The translations under genes were made by a program, and so were the position numbers. The notes under the pieces were generated by a model. It saw only the letters and a program-made list of their open reading frames with translations, was not told the origin of the DNA and did not search any database. From Coprobacillus sp. (lineage in GTDB: Bacteria > Bacillota_I > Bacilli_A > RFN20 > CAG-826), in the NCBI GenBank assembly GCA_021203805.1, contig JAJQAM010000009.1, forward strand, positions 23,390 to 87,389: a stretch of 64,000 nt of DNA. The letters are read 5' to 3'. How positions within the stretch are numbered: the first letter of the stretch is position 1; each line of letters begins with the position of its first letter. Positions 9,027 to 18,039 of this stretch are shown here, one piece after another.

Positions 9027-9055
9027 GATATCGCTGACCAGAAAGGAGCTTTTTT
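9002..9055 (+). terminator. tmRNA terminator whose 3' arm holds the degV ribosome site
   Basis: AAAAAGCTCC (9002-9011) pairs with GGAGCTTTTT (9045-9054), enclosing a smaller stem CGATAT/ATATCG. The T run is part of the 3' arm. The AAAGGAG ribosome site of degV (9042-9048) overlaps the 3' arm. Confidence 0.65.
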
Positions 9056-9062
9056 ATTTACC

Positions 9063-9938
9063 GTGAAAATAGGTATCAGCGCTGAAACATTTAGTGACCT
9101 TAGTGAAGACTTAATTAAGGAATATGATATTAATATCATTCACTCTAGTGTCATCATGGGGGAAGAAGCTAAGCTTGACGGGATTGATATCACCGCTAGT
9201 GATGTCTATCGCTTCTACGAAGAAAGCGGAAACCTTCCAAGAACCTGCGCCATAAATGTTTCAGAATTTATTTCTTACTTTTCTAGTCTTCTAGAGAAGT
9301 ATGATGAGATAGTTCATATCTCATTTACCTCTAAGAGTAGTGGGACCTACTTTAATGCCTTAGAGGCGAGTAAACAGTTTAATGGAAGAGTTAGGGTTAT
9401 TGACTCACTCTCCCTCTCTACTGGGATTGGTCTACTCGCTCTGAAAGCTAGTGACCTTGTAAAGGAGGGCGCTAGTAATGCTCAAGAGATTGCCTCCTAC
9501 TTAGATGAGTATAAAAAAAGACTATGCGTTAGCTTTGTCGTAAATACCCTTACATATCTATATAAAGGCGGGAGATGTAACGGCATAACCATGGCTATCG
9601 CTAGTGTTCTTCAAATTAAACCCCAGATTGTTTTAGAGGATGGAGAAATGCACTCTAAAAATAAGTATAGGGGTAAAGATGAAAAGATTATTGAAAGCTA
9701 TGTAAATGATGTTTTATCTCTCTTCCCTAGTCCAGATCTAGAGAGAGTGTTTATTACCTCCTCGAGTGAGGATCTCCCCGCTGAGATGAAAGAGAAGGCA
9801 GTGAAAATCCTCGAAAATCGAGGATTTAAGCACATCTATTACACAGTCGCGGGGGCCACTATTGCCACCCACTGCGGACCAAAAACACTTGGGATTTTAT
9901 TTGTGAATAGTGAAGATGTCACGTGGAAAAAGAAATAG
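9063..9938 (+). CDS. DegV family fatty-acid-binding protein
   Basis: A 291-residue DegV/FakB-type protein. It has the N-terminal start MKIGISAETFSDLS (usually TDSTADLP), the SFTSKSSGTYFNA segment that contacts the lipid carboxylate, and the C-terminal AGATIATHCGPKTLGILF motif. Family members bind one fatty acid and can present it to a FakA kinase for phospholipid synthesis; no FakA is in the window. The start is GTG, with AAAGGAG an unusually long 14 nt upstream. The gene converges on the XRE gene with only three bases between them. Confidence 0.9.
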   Translation: MKIGISAETFSDLSEDLIKEYDINIIHSSVIMGEEAKLDGIDITASDVYRFYEESGNLPRTCAINVSEFISYFSSLLEKYDEIVHISFTSKSSGTYFNALEASKQFNGRVRVIDSLSLSTGIGLLALKASDLVKEGASNAQEIASYLDEYKKRLCVSFVVNTLTYLYKGGRCNGITMAIASVLQIKPQIVLEDGEMHSKNKYRGKDEKIIESYVNDVLSLFPSPDLERVFITSSSEDLPAEMKEKAVKILENRGFKHIYYTVAGATIATHCGPKTLGILFVNSEDVTWKKK

Positions 9939-9941
9939 CCC

Positions 9942-10664
9942 TTACGGGCCGTTCTCACTATGAGAGTCATCCTGAGGGGACTTACTTGTTTCCTCAGGAT
10001 TTTTTCTTGTGGTTCTTCGCCTTTTAAAGTTTTCTGTAAGATTATCAGTAAAGTTAACGAATGACCACCTGAGTAGATACTGTAGTGTCGCTAGTACTTG
10101 AAGCGGAATCGCCACAATAAAGACAAGCCACATATACTTAGGGTGTTGTCCATAACATTGATTAACGGTGAAGAAAATTGCGACCGCTAATGACCAAATA
10201 AAGATAGTTAGTGAAATGAGATAGATAAACCTTTTCTCATAGAAGAAAGTAAACACATCCCCCACAATTGCGGAGGCCACTATTGCCCAAAGGAAGACGA
10301 GCCAGACATTCTCAGCAATATTTCCCCCATCGTAGAGCACCATGATAACCGTGTATATAACAGTAGCGACTACCCATATCGCCGCTATAGATAATAAAGC
10401 GGCTACTAGTCTTCTTCTCACCTGTCTATTATGGAGCTTTTTTGGTTTATCCCGGTAGAAATCGTCCACTTTTATGCCGTAGAGATCAGCAAGGGCTTTT
10501 AAAACAAAAATATCAGGGACAGATTCCCCTCTTTCCCATTTTGATACAGATTTATCTGTATAAGATAATTTCTCTGCAAGTTCAAGCTGAGTAAGTCCAT
10601 AGCTTTTCCTATAGTAGACTAAGTTATGAGCGATATTTTCCTGTAAGTTTGTTTCTTTGGCCAT
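9942..10664 (-). CDS. XRE-family HTH regulator with membrane domain
   Basis: A 240-residue protein. An N-terminal XRE helix-turn-helix (about 8-65: LAEKLSYTDKSVSKWERGESVPD, interrupted here only for description) is the DNA-binding domain. About four hydrophobic segments (roughly 88-205) follow, then a charged C-terminal tail. Such proteins tie transcription to a membrane signal; the signal is unknown. It is divergent from the acidic 56-residue gene, with a palindrome at 10708-10725 between them. Its -10 box ends 7 nt before the ATG and there is no properly spaced Shine-Dalgarno. Confidence 0.88.
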   Translation of the reverse strand: MAKETNLQENIAHNLVYYRKSYGLTQLELAEKLSYTDKSVSKWERGESVPDIFVLKALADLYGIKVDDFYRDKPKKLHNRQVRRRLVAALLSIAAIWVVATVIYTVIMVLYDGGNIAENVWLVFLWAIVASAIVGDVFTFFYEKRFIYLISLTIFIWSLAVAIFFTVNQCYGQHPKYMWLVFIVAIPLQVLATLQYLLRWSFVNFTDNLTENFKRRRTTRKNPEETSKSPQDDSHSENGP

Positions 10665-10671
10665 TACCTAA

Positions 10672-10699
10672 ATTATAGTGGCTTTTGCTCTAAAAACAA
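10672..10699 (-). promoter_or_regulatory. Promoter of the XRE gene (candidate leaderless)
   Basis: On the minus strand, TTGTTT (10694-10699), a 16-nt spacer and TATAAT (10672-10677). Only seven bases separate the -10 box from the ATG, so the mRNA probably begins at the start codon. Confidence 0.6.
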
Positions 10700-10707
10700 A
10701 ATCAATG

Positions 10708-10725
10708 TTAATATCCTGATATTAA
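10708..10725. promoter_or_regulatory. Perfect palindrome, candidate operator
   Basis: TTAATATC-CT-GATATTAA is a perfect 8+8 inverted repeat between the divergent XRE and acidic-protein genes. ATCA at 10701-10704 and TGAT at 10726-10729 extend it with an offset. The symmetry fits a dimeric HTH operator; the link to the adjacent XRE protein is inference. Confidence 0.4.
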
Positions 10726-10806
10726 TGATAACTGTCCTTTACACTGTCATAATAAAAAAATAAAAAGAAATAACTTCCTCACTCTTTATAGTGATAGTAT
10801 AAGGCT

Positions 10807-10977
10807 ATGGACGACGATGACACTAAAGTAAGTCTAATTGACACCGACTCATATGAGGAAGAGCTAGAAATCTTTTCCATCTACGAAGAAATCGTAGATG
10901 ATGAAGATCCCTTTGTTGAGGACGAAGAAGAAGCTTATCTCTTTGAAGAGGATAGTGACATCGACACTGATATCTAA
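10807..10977 (+). CDS. small acidic protein, 56 residues
   Basis: Begins MDDDDTKVSLIDTDSYEEEL and ends at TAA 10975-10977; about 45 percent of residues are Asp or Glu and there is almost no positive charge. No family recognised. Support for coding: a continuous frame flanked by TATAGT/TATAAG promoter-like elements upstream (10787-10803) and a good terminator 32 nt downstream. No Shine-Dalgarno is evident. It could be a DNA-mimic-like or partner-binding microprotein, but this is speculation. Confidence 0.6.
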   Translation: MDDDDTKVSLIDTDSYEEELEIFSIYEEIVDDEDPFVEDEEEAYLFEEDSDIDTDI

Positions 10978-11008
10978 CTTAGAATTAATAGCTTAATAAT
11001 AAACAAAT

Positions 11009-11028
11009 AAGCGCATAGGCGCTTTTTT
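11009..11028 (+). terminator. Terminator after the acidic protein gene
   Basis: AAGCGC (11009-11014) pairs with GCGCTT (11019-11024) over the 4-nt loop ATAG, followed by a T run. Confidence 0.8.
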
Positions 11029-11069
11029 CTTTATGTATTTACCTAGAAATTTGCTATTATTGATTTACT

Positions 11070-11441
11070 ATGAAAGAAGCACTTAAAAACAAAAGAATAT
11101 ATATCGGGGCCGCTATCTTATCAGTGATTGGTCTAGGAGTGCCCGCTTTATTCATTGGGCTTAGCTATATTCCCTCTCTTAATATGGGAGCGGCTTTCTA
11201 TCCATATCTACTCGGTATCTTTGCGGTGGGCTATTTCTTTATAGGATATCTGTGGGGAGATATAAAAAGCGCTAAATATAGAAAAGACCAAAAGAACTGG
11301 GACGGAGAGCTTCCAGAGGAAGAAAAGACTCTTCTTTGGAGCAGGCGTCTCCCTTGGTTTTTTGCCGCTGCGGTAGTGCTTATCGCTTTTATAGTGATTG
11401 AAATCTGCTATCCATTTATGGGTCATTACCCATTTCTATAA
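11070..11441 (+). CDS. small membrane protein, 123 residues
   Basis: Not recognised. Three hydrophobic segments (about 11-32, 41-63, 92-114) with a charged cytoplasmic-looking loop between the second and third (KSAKYRKDQKNWDGELPEEEK). TATTAT at 11055-11060 ends 9 nt before the ATG and no ribosome site is seen, so it is another candidate leaderless gene. It sits alone between a terminator and the opp promoter. Confidence 0.72.
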   Translation: MKEALKNKRIYIGAAILSVIGLGVPALFIGLSYIPSLNMGAAFYPYLLGIFAVGYFFIGYLWGDIKSAKYRKDQKNWDGELPEEEKTLLWSRRLPWFFAAAVVLIAFIVIEICYPFMGHYPFL

Positions 11442-11508
11442 TCATAAAAATCCTTATTTTTTAGTGTTTTGAGACATGAAAAAAAATTAAAAAAATGTAA
11501 TTTTTCTA

Positions 11509-11537
11509 TTGTCTTAATTTTTTGTTTGTAGTATCCT
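11509..11537 (+). promoter_or_regulatory. Promoter of the opp operon
   Basis: TTGTCT (11509-11514), a 17-nt spacer and TATCCT (11532-11537). The predicted leader to oppA is about 40 nt and includes GAAAGGAG. Confidence 0.6.
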
Positions 11538-11583
11538 ATCAAGCAATCATTTATGATTGAAACTTTTTAGAAAGGAGAAAACT

Positions 11584-14154
11584 ATGAAATTAGGAAAAGC
11601 AAAATCTGTTATGATTCTTGCCCTAGTTGCAACCCTATCTGCTTGTGGTCCAAGCTATGAGACCTATGAGATTGAAGCAACCGCTAAGTATGGTATCGCT
11701 GGTTTAACCGGCCGTGATACTTATAATGCATCGACAACCGCGGCTTCTCTCTACACCACTCTTAACTACACCACAACAGCTGAAGCTACTAACTTCGAAG
11801 ATTACATCATTAACTTCGTTGATGGTATCATCACTACTGATGAATTCGGTGTTATTCAGCCAGGCCTTGCAGAATACGCAACTCACAATGAGGACTACAC
11901 TGAGTTTACGTTCCACATTCGTGAAGGCGTGAAATGGGTGACCAACAAAGGCAAACAGTACACCTATCATGGCACTGAGCAGTATGTAAGTGCTCAGGAC
12001 TGGGTGACTACTGCTAAAGCTATTCTCGACTTCTCAAATGGATCTGATACTTATTATTTATTAACTATGTTCATTGATGGAGCTGCAGAATACTATTACT
12101 ACACAATGTGTCAATATTACCTTGCTAATGGTTATAGCACTGATCCATATGAGATTGCTGATATTACCACAAACGCTGGTATTGCTGAAGCAATTAACTG
12201 GTACATTGTTAACTATGAAGGACTTTCTGAGGAATTAGCCATTGTTACCGCTGATGATATCCCAGATATCGCTAGTGGTTCTCGTCTTGGTGTTACCGCA
12301 ACTACTAAGACTGGTGAGAGCGGCGGAGATGTCACTTTCAAACTCTTCAAGAGTGCTGACTACTTCCCATCTTCACTAAACTATGCTGTGGGTATTCCTC
12401 TTAATGAGAACTTCTATAATGATGTCGGCGCTGGTAAATTTGGTAGCAACGCTAAAAACATCCTCTACTGTGGACCATACCTCTTTACCAAAGATAAAGG
12501 TACATCTGGTATTACCTTCACAGCGAACCCAGAGTATTGGAATAAGGATGTTGTCCATCTAGAGACTATTAATTATGTCTGTCTCCCAGAGGATTATGAT
12601 TATAACGCTACAAGACTCTGGTTCACTGAAGACCAAGTTGATAGCTTCACTCTTAACTCTAATGATACTGAGGGATGGAAAGATTATGTCTTAGGTGAGG
12701 ACGGACTAGGAACCGTTGAAGATCCTCATAACGAAATGACTTACTCTAGATTCTCCACAACCATTGGAACTCTCATTGACTGTGAAGTTGTTCCTGGACG
12801 TGATCTTGATGTCTCTGTTGGAAAACCAGGTGATTTTACAACCGGCACTGGTATTGACGCTAATGAAGACGGCTCTATGGCTATTGCAGACTACTGCTCT
12901 GCGACTAGCTTCGATGATGTCATGAACACTGCGAAAGCGCTCTCTATCCAAGAGGTTAGACAAGCGCTTCTTGAGTCCTTTGATGTTGATACTTGGTTAA
13001 CCCAAGTTTCCACTGACCCAATTGTCCGTGAGTCTAGAGCGAAACACACCTACACTCCAGTAGGACTTGCCGTTGATGATGAAAATAGAGACTACTGTGG
13101 TTATTACTACACCCAGGCCTATGCCACTGGCGAAAACATTGAGTTTGAAGAGGCTGAAGAATTACTCGAAGCTGGTCAGTACGGCTATAGAGATGATGGA
13201 ACTATCCTCTCTGTTCCTACCGCAGGCAGTATTGAGCCAAAAGTGGATGCCGCTAAAACTGCTATCACTGCTTATAACACCGCTGTTGGAAGTGGTGGAA
13301 GCGGACTTCCTGTTGGTGAAGATGAAACAAATGGCACTCTTGCCTCTGGTCAAACCGGCGAAATTACTCTCCCAATTCATGTCTCTTACTTCGATAACTG
13401 GTATGACTCTAAGAGAGATGAGACTGGCACTCAGGTCATTAATGAAATGAACCAGTGGCTCAACGGTCTCTCTGATGCTGAAATGGCGAGTGTAGAGACT
13501 GATCCAACCACCAAAAGAGTTTTAAGCTATAAGGAGAATGGCACTGGAGACCCAGTTGATGTTACTAATGAGAACAGCAAGATCTGGATGTGGGTCTATA
13601 AGACCGATCAAGTGGAATCCTCTACTGAAGCTAGAACTGGTCGATACGGCTGTGGTGACTTCTTCGCTTACTGGGGCTGGGGAGCTGACTATGCTGATCC
13701 ATTAACTTATCTCAACACCTTCACTATTGGTGGTGACTGGTCATCTGTCTATCCATTCGTTGGTGAACCAGTTGTGGATAGCTTCCATCTTGAAGATGAA
13801 AATACTCTTGTCTGGAGTAACTTACTCGAAGAGTACACTGAGCTTGTCGAAGCGGGAACCGCTTTAAACGATAAGGCTGAGAGATTTGCGAAGTATGCTG
13901 AAGCTGAGTACTTACTCTGTAATACCCTTGGACTCTCTAAGCCTATCTATAACGATAGCCAAGGATGGATCCTCTCTGTTGGTAGAACCGCTACCTATGA
14001 GATGCCTATCTGCTCCTTCGGTATTAGTGAAGGCCGTATGGTTGGTCTCTACGTGTTAGAGGACACTCCAACAGCGGCTACACGTCAGCAGTGGAAGGCT
14101 AACTACGATGCTGCGGCAGCCGAAGTTACTTCTTCCATGAACATCTATAAATAA
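11584..14154 (+). CDS. oppA: oligopeptide ABC transporter substrate-binding lipoprotein
   Basis: An 856-residue SBP_bac_5-type binding protein, much longer than usual OppA (about 540). The signal peptide MKLGKAKSVMILALVATLSAC has lipobox LSAC with lipid-attachment Cys21. Family features include the N-terminal IQPGLAEYATHNEDYTEFTF-HIREGVKW segment and NPEYWNKD. It captures peptides at the outer membrane face for OppBCDF. ATG 11584 is chosen because GAAAGGAG is 7 nt upstream; an in-frame TTG at 11557 is rejected. The length comes from insertions across the middle and C-terminal thirds. It is the first gene of the operon, separated from oppB by a hairpin. Confidence 0.92.
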   Translation: MKLGKAKSVMILALVATLSACGPSYETYEIEATAKYGIAGLTGRDTYNASTTAASLYTTLNYTTTAEATNFEDYIINFVDGIITTDEFGVIQPGLAEYATHNEDYTEFTFHIREGVKWVTNKGKQYTYHGTEQYVSAQDWVTTAKAILDFSNGSDTYYLLTMFIDGAAEYYYYTMCQYYLANGYSTDPYEIADITTNAGIAEAINWYIVNYEGLSEELAIVTADDIPDIASGSRLGVTATTKTGESGGDVTFKLFKSADYFPSSLNYAVGIPLNENFYNDVGAGKFGSNAKNILYCGPYLFTKDKGTSGITFTANPEYWNKDVVHLETINYVCLPEDYDYNATRLWFTEDQVDSFTLNSNDTEGWKDYVLGEDGLGTVEDPHNEMTYSRFSTTIGTLIDCEVVPGRDLDVSVGKPGDFTTGTGIDANEDGSMAIADYCSATSFDDVMNTAKALSIQEVRQALLESFDVDTWLTQVSTDPIVRESRAKHTYTPVGLAVDDENRDYCGYYYTQAYATGENIEFEEAEELLEAGQYGYRDDGTILSVPTAGSIEPKVDAAKTAITAYNTAVGSGGSGLPVGEDETNGTLASGQTGEITLPIHVSYFDNWYDSKRDETGTQVINEMNQWLNGLSDAEMASVETDPTTKRVLSYKENGTGDPVDVTNENSKIWMWVYKTDQVESSTEARTGRYGCGDFFAYWGWGADYADPLTYLNTFTIGGDWSSVYPFVGEPVVDSFHLEDENTLVWSNLLEEYTELVEAGTALNDKAERFAKYAEAEYLLCNTLGLSKPIYNDSQGWILSVGRTATYEMPICSFGISEGRMVGLYVLEDTPTAATRQQWKANYDAAAAEVTSSMNIYK

Positions 14155-14202
14155 TAAATAACATAGTTATTTAAAGTTTATAAATCTATACACACATAAA
14201 CA

Positions 14203-14253
14203 TATACGCAGGCACGCGTAGGCGAGTTTGCCTATGCGTGCCGTAGGCGTATA
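14203..14253 (+). repeat. Large intercistronic hairpin between oppA and oppB
   Basis: GGCACGCGTAGGC (14211-14223) pairs with GCCTATGCGTGCC (14230-14242) with one G-U pair. An outer stem, TATACGC (14203-14209) with GCGTATA (14247-14253), extends it. It is GC-rich against its surroundings and lacks a T run, so an mRNA-stabilising or processing element is more likely than full termination. Confidence 0.7.
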
Positions 14254-14347
14254 AAACCTCCTTAAATAAAAAAATAATTAATTACAATTTAATAGATTAT
14301 TTTAGGGTTAGGGCATTTATCTTTTAAGGGAAAGGAGAAGGATAAAG

Positions 14348-15517
14348 ATGACGACTTATATTGTTGGCTATACAATTATTGGTTTGATCATTGCTTTTAT
14401 CATTTTCTGTGTCCTTATCAAAAGACAGGTTATCTTTGCGGAAACCCCTAAGATGCAGAAGATATTTGCTCACCCTTTGATGTTCTATTCCTTTAGAAGG
14501 CTCGCATCCGGTTTGATATCCTTTGTCTTAGCGATACTTGTGACCTTCTTTTTAATTAGACTTGCCACTCCTCCAGATAACACCTGTCAGGACTTATTCT
14601 TTAACCCTAAGATTTCCACTGAAGTGTATAACCTTAAATGTAATAACTGGAAAGATAATATGGGTTTCTCTGGCTCGACTATTCAGCAGCTTGGTAAATT
14701 CTTCTATGCCATCATTCCTGTGCCTAAAACGCTCTGTATAACTGATATTGACACGACACTAGGAATGTATACCATTCAGTCTTGTCGAACCTTTATCTTT
14801 GACTTTGGTCGTATCTATAAATTAAGTGGCACTACAGATGGAAGCTTTGTTATTGATTATATGATGCCTCGTATGGGAGTCTCATTCTCTATCGGGATAA
14901 TTGCGGTCGTAGTGGAAATGGGACTGGGATACCCCTTTGGTATACTGATGGCACGTTACCAAAATGGTATTTTTGACCGTATAGGAAGGGCGTATATTAT
15001 ATCCGTTGACGCTATCCCAGGAATTGCCTATTACTACGTCTGGATGGCGATATTCTGTGGGTGGCTTGGCCTGCCTATGAGATATATTGAAGGCAACTTT
15101 GCAAGTTGGCTGCCGGCAATTCTGACACTTGGCTTTACCGGTATGGCGGGTATAGGCTTATGGGTCAGACGTTATATGCTTGACCAGTTTAATTCTGACT
15201 ACGTGAAGTTTGCGAGATCTAAGGGTCTTAGCGAGCGTCGTATTATGTGGATTCACGTTTTAAGAAACGCAATTGTTCCTCTTATTAGAACGTTCCCTAC
15301 GGCGATTATTAGCGCTTTACTTGGAACATACTATATTGAAAACATTTATAACATACCTGGAATAGGACAGGCGGTTATGATATCGGTTAACTCGAATAAC
15401 TCCTCGCTGCTGAGCGGTATCATTATCGTATCGGCACTCCTGTCTATCATCTCCTATATTTTAGGCGATGTCTGCACCGCTCTGGCGGATCCTCGTATTA
15501 GCTTTACTAAGGACTAA
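14348..15517 (+). CDS. oppB: oligopeptide ABC transporter permease
   Basis: A 389-residue permease. The core carries the inner-membrane-component domain with an EAA-type loop (YVKFARSKGLSERRIMWIHV, near residue 290) that contacts the ATPases. It has an extra N-terminal membrane helix (about 4-24) before the usual first helix (about 55-75), and a roughly 100-residue external loop. GGGAAAGGAGAAGG lies upstream of the ATG. With oppC it forms the peptide channel. Confidence 0.92.
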   Translation: MTTYIVGYTIIGLIIAFIIFCVLIKRQVIFAETPKMQKIFAHPLMFYSFRRLASGLISFVLAILVTFFLIRLATPPDNTCQDLFFNPKISTEVYNLKCNNWKDNMGFSGSTIQQLGKFFYAIIPVPKTLCITDIDTTLGMYTIQSCRTFIFDFGRIYKLSGTTDGSFVIDYMMPRMGVSFSIGIIAVVVEMGLGYPFGILMARYQNGIFDRIGRAYIISVDAIPGIAYYYVWMAIFCGWLGLPMRYIEGNFASWLPAILTLGFTGMAGIGLWVRRYMLDQFNSDYVKFARSKGLSERRIMWIHVLRNAIVPLIRTFPTAIISALLGTYYIENIYNIPGIGQAVMISVNSNNSSLLSGIIIVSALLSIISYILGDVCTALADPRISFTKD

Positions 15518-15531
15518 GGAGGTGAGTAGTT

Positions 15532-16848
15532 ATGCTTGATGATGAAAATGAAAATAAAGACGAACTATTCTCTTCCGAGGTAATAAGTGAAGAGACTAAT
15601 GCCCCCACGAGTGAAAACAAAGCGGACGCTAAACCAGTCTCTAAAAACGTAAAGGACACCGAGCTAGTTATCGGTGAGCCAAAAGGCAGAGAATACCGTA
15701 AATATAAGAGAACCCATAAGGATAAAAAGAAAAAGAAAACCACGGAAGTTATCCTAAACGGCTCTACCTTTACTGAAGAAGATTTATTCTCCACTTTTGA
15801 GTCTGACCCAAGAAAGGTTAACTCCGTGAGTGCGGAAGGAACAATTAACGCTAACCTTGATGACTTATTTAAGGTGGTCGGCACTAACGATGAGAACCTT
15901 GAAAAGCTTGATTCCGCTCCTTACTCCTACTGGAGAATGGTGTTTGCGGAACTCTTTAGAAAGCCCGCCGCTATTGTCTGCCTTATCCTTCTTTTGATTG
16001 TTATCTTCTTTGCTATCTTTGGTCCAATGATTCACTTCTATAATCCTCTTAATTATGTCGGTGGTCTTTGGGACCACGGCGAAAGGTTCCTTGATGAACT
16101 GACCGCTAACGGAGGATATCTAGGCCCTACTAAAGACTACTGGTTTGGACTATGCGGTAATAACATGGGCTGGTTTGAAGGACACGATATGTGGAGCTGT
16201 GTCTGGATTGGAACTAGGCTATCCCTTCTTGTAGGTGTGACGTGCGCTCTTATTGAGATTGTCCTTGGCATTTTAATTGGAGCGGCTTGGGGCTACTTTA
16301 AGTGGCTTGATCCAATTATGATTGAGATTCGTAACTTCATCTATAATATTCCAGAGCTTCTTCTCGATATCTTACTCATGCAGTTCTTTGCTCCGTATAT
16401 GGATAAATATGCTTTCTGGATAGTGGTCCTTGTCTTATCGCTATTCTCTTGGCTCTCTCTGGCCTCCTTTGTTAGAAACCAAATCATCATTATTCGTGAT
16501 AGAGAATATAACATTGCCTCTCAGACGCTAGGCACAAAGAACTGGAAGATGATTACTCATAACCTTCTTCCATATCTCATTAGCGTTATTGTGACAACGG
16601 TGAGCACCGCTATCCCAGCGGCTATCTCCGCTGAGGTGGGTCTCTCTTACTTCAATCTTTCCTTTAAAGTGACTCAGGGTGATATCACTTTAGGACAAGT
16701 TTTAACAAGTGCGGCCTCTGGCACCGCCTTCATGTCTCACCCATACTTACTGATTGGGCCATTAGTTGTGATTGTCTTACTGACAGTGTCGTTCTTCGTC
16801 TTTGGACTGGCGCTGTCAGATGCTTGTGATCCAAAGACCCATAGATAA
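15532..16848 (+). CDS. oppC: oligopeptide ABC transporter permease
   Basis: A 438-residue permease. The C-terminal two thirds (about 140-438) is an OppC-type membrane domain with about six helices and an EAA loop (REYNIASQTLGTKNWKMITH). The first 120 or so residues form an unusual hydrophilic, highly charged extension (Glu/Asp-rich, then a Lys-rich stretch near 60-75) that should be cytoplasmic. GGAGGTGAG is the ribosome site, 14 nt after oppB. Confidence 0.92.
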   Translation: MLDDENENKDELFSSEVISEETNAPTSENKADAKPVSKNVKDTELVIGEPKGREYRKYKRTHKDKKKKKTTEVILNGSTFTEEDLFSTFESDPRKVNSVSAEGTINANLDDLFKVVGTNDENLEKLDSAPYSYWRMVFAELFRKPAAIVCLILLLIVIFFAIFGPMIHFYNPLNYVGGLWDHGERFLDELTANGGYLGPTKDYWFGLCGNNMGWFEGHDMWSCVWIGTRLSLLVGVTCALIEIVLGILIGAAWGYFKWLDPIMIEIRNFIYNIPELLLDILLMQFFAPYMDKYAFWIVVLVLSLFSWLSLASFVRNQIIIIRDREYNIASQTLGTKNWKMITHNLLPYLISVIVTTVSTAIPAAISAEVGLSYFNLSFKVTQGDITLGQVLTSAASGTAFMSHPYLLIGPLVVIVLLTVSFFVFGLALSDACDPKTHR

Positions 16849-16869
16849 ACTAAATAGAAAGGAGTTAAT

Positions 16870-18039
16870 ATGGCGAAAAGAAATCCCTCTGTCTTATCCA
16901 ATGAAATCGATTGGGAAAAGGGCGCGATGAAAGAGTTTACCCCTGACCCTAATAGAGAAGTTGTTTTGAGTGTGCGTAATCTCTCAGTGGGATTTAGTGT
17001 GCGTGGCAAAAAGACCCACGTTATTCGTGATATTAACCTTGATGTTTATAAGGGTCAAACCCTTGCCATTGTGGGTGAATCAGGATCCGGTAAATCCGTT
17101 CTTACGAAAACCTTTACCGGAATGCTTGAAGCTAACTCCATCATCTATGGCGGCTCTATCATGTATCACGGCTATGACCTTGCTAAACTCATTACTAATG
17201 AGCAGTGGTGTAATATCCGCGGTAAGAGAATCGCCACTATCTTCCAAGACCCAATGACTTCTTTAAACCCCCTTCTCTCTATTGGATATCAGATTAGCGA
17301 AGTCTTAATCCTCCATCGAGGAATGGAAAAAGAAGAAGCCAGAGCGGAAGCGATATCTCTTCTCGGGAGAGTGAGAATCCCTCACCCTGAAGAGAGATAT
17401 GATGACTACCCATTCCAGTTCTCTGGAGGTATGAGACAGCGTGCGGTTATCGCAATAGCGCTTGCCTGTAACCCAGAGATATTAATCTGCGATGAACCAA
17501 CCACAGCGCTTGACGTTACGGTTCAGTCTCAGATTATTCAGCTTATTAAAGATTTACAAAAAGAATATGGTTGGACCACCATCTTTATTACCCATGACCT
17601 TGGCGTGGTGGCGAATATCGCTGATGACCTTGCGGTCATGTATGGCGGTCAAATTATAGAATACGGAACGATAGAAGATGTCTTCTATCATCCAGCGCAT
17701 CCTTATACTTGGGCGCTTCTCTGCTCCCTCCCTCAGCTAGGGACTAAGGATGAACCCCTTACCTATATTAAGGGCAATCCTCCTTCTTTTAGTGGTGAGA
17801 TTATTGGAGACGCATTCGCCCCAAGAAGTGAATACGCGATGAATATCGATTTTGTCCGTGAGCCTCCTATCTTTAAGATAAGTGACACTCACTGGGCAAA
17901 AACATGGCTACTTAGCCCATACGCTCCTAAAGTAGAGCCCCCTCTTATTATTCAGGAGCTTCATGAGCGTATGAAGATGGCCGCTGATGAACTAGCACAC
18001 CAAGAAGGAGATAACTATGCCAAATCGCCGTCTAAATAA
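16870..18039 (+). CDS. oppD: oligopeptide ABC transporter ATPase OppD
   Basis: A 389-residue ATPase. Walker A GESGSGKSV lies near residue 75, the signature FSGGMRQRAV near 180 and Walker B ILICDEPTTALD near 200. The C-terminal oligopeptide-transporter region contains HPAHPYTWALLCSLPQLG. It powers OppBC with OppF. AAAGGAG precedes the ATG, and the 3' end overlaps oppF by 23 nt. Confidence 0.95.
   Translation: MAKRNPSVLSNEIDWEKGAMKEFTPDPNREVVLSVRNLSVGFSVRGKKTHVIRDINLDVYKGQTLAIVGESGSGKSVLTKTFTGMLEANSIIYGGSIMYHGYDLAKLITNEQWCNIRGKRIATIFQDPMTSLNPLLSIGYQISEVLILHRGMEKEEARAEAISLLGRVRIPHPEERYDDYPFQFSGGMRQRAVIAIALACNPEILICDEPTTALDVTVQSQIIQLIKDLQKEYGWTTIFITHDLGVVANIADDLAVMYGGQIIEYGTIEDVFYHPAHPYTWALLCSLPQLGTKDEPLTYIKGNPPSFSGEIIGDAFAPRSEYAMNIDFVREPPIFKISDTHWAKTWLLSPYAPKVEPPLIIQELHERMKMAADELAHQEGDNYAKSPSK

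Noticed and set aside
11557..11583. TTG start nine codons upstream of oppA
   Set aside because: It would spoil the signal peptide, and the ribosome site lies between it and ATG 11584.
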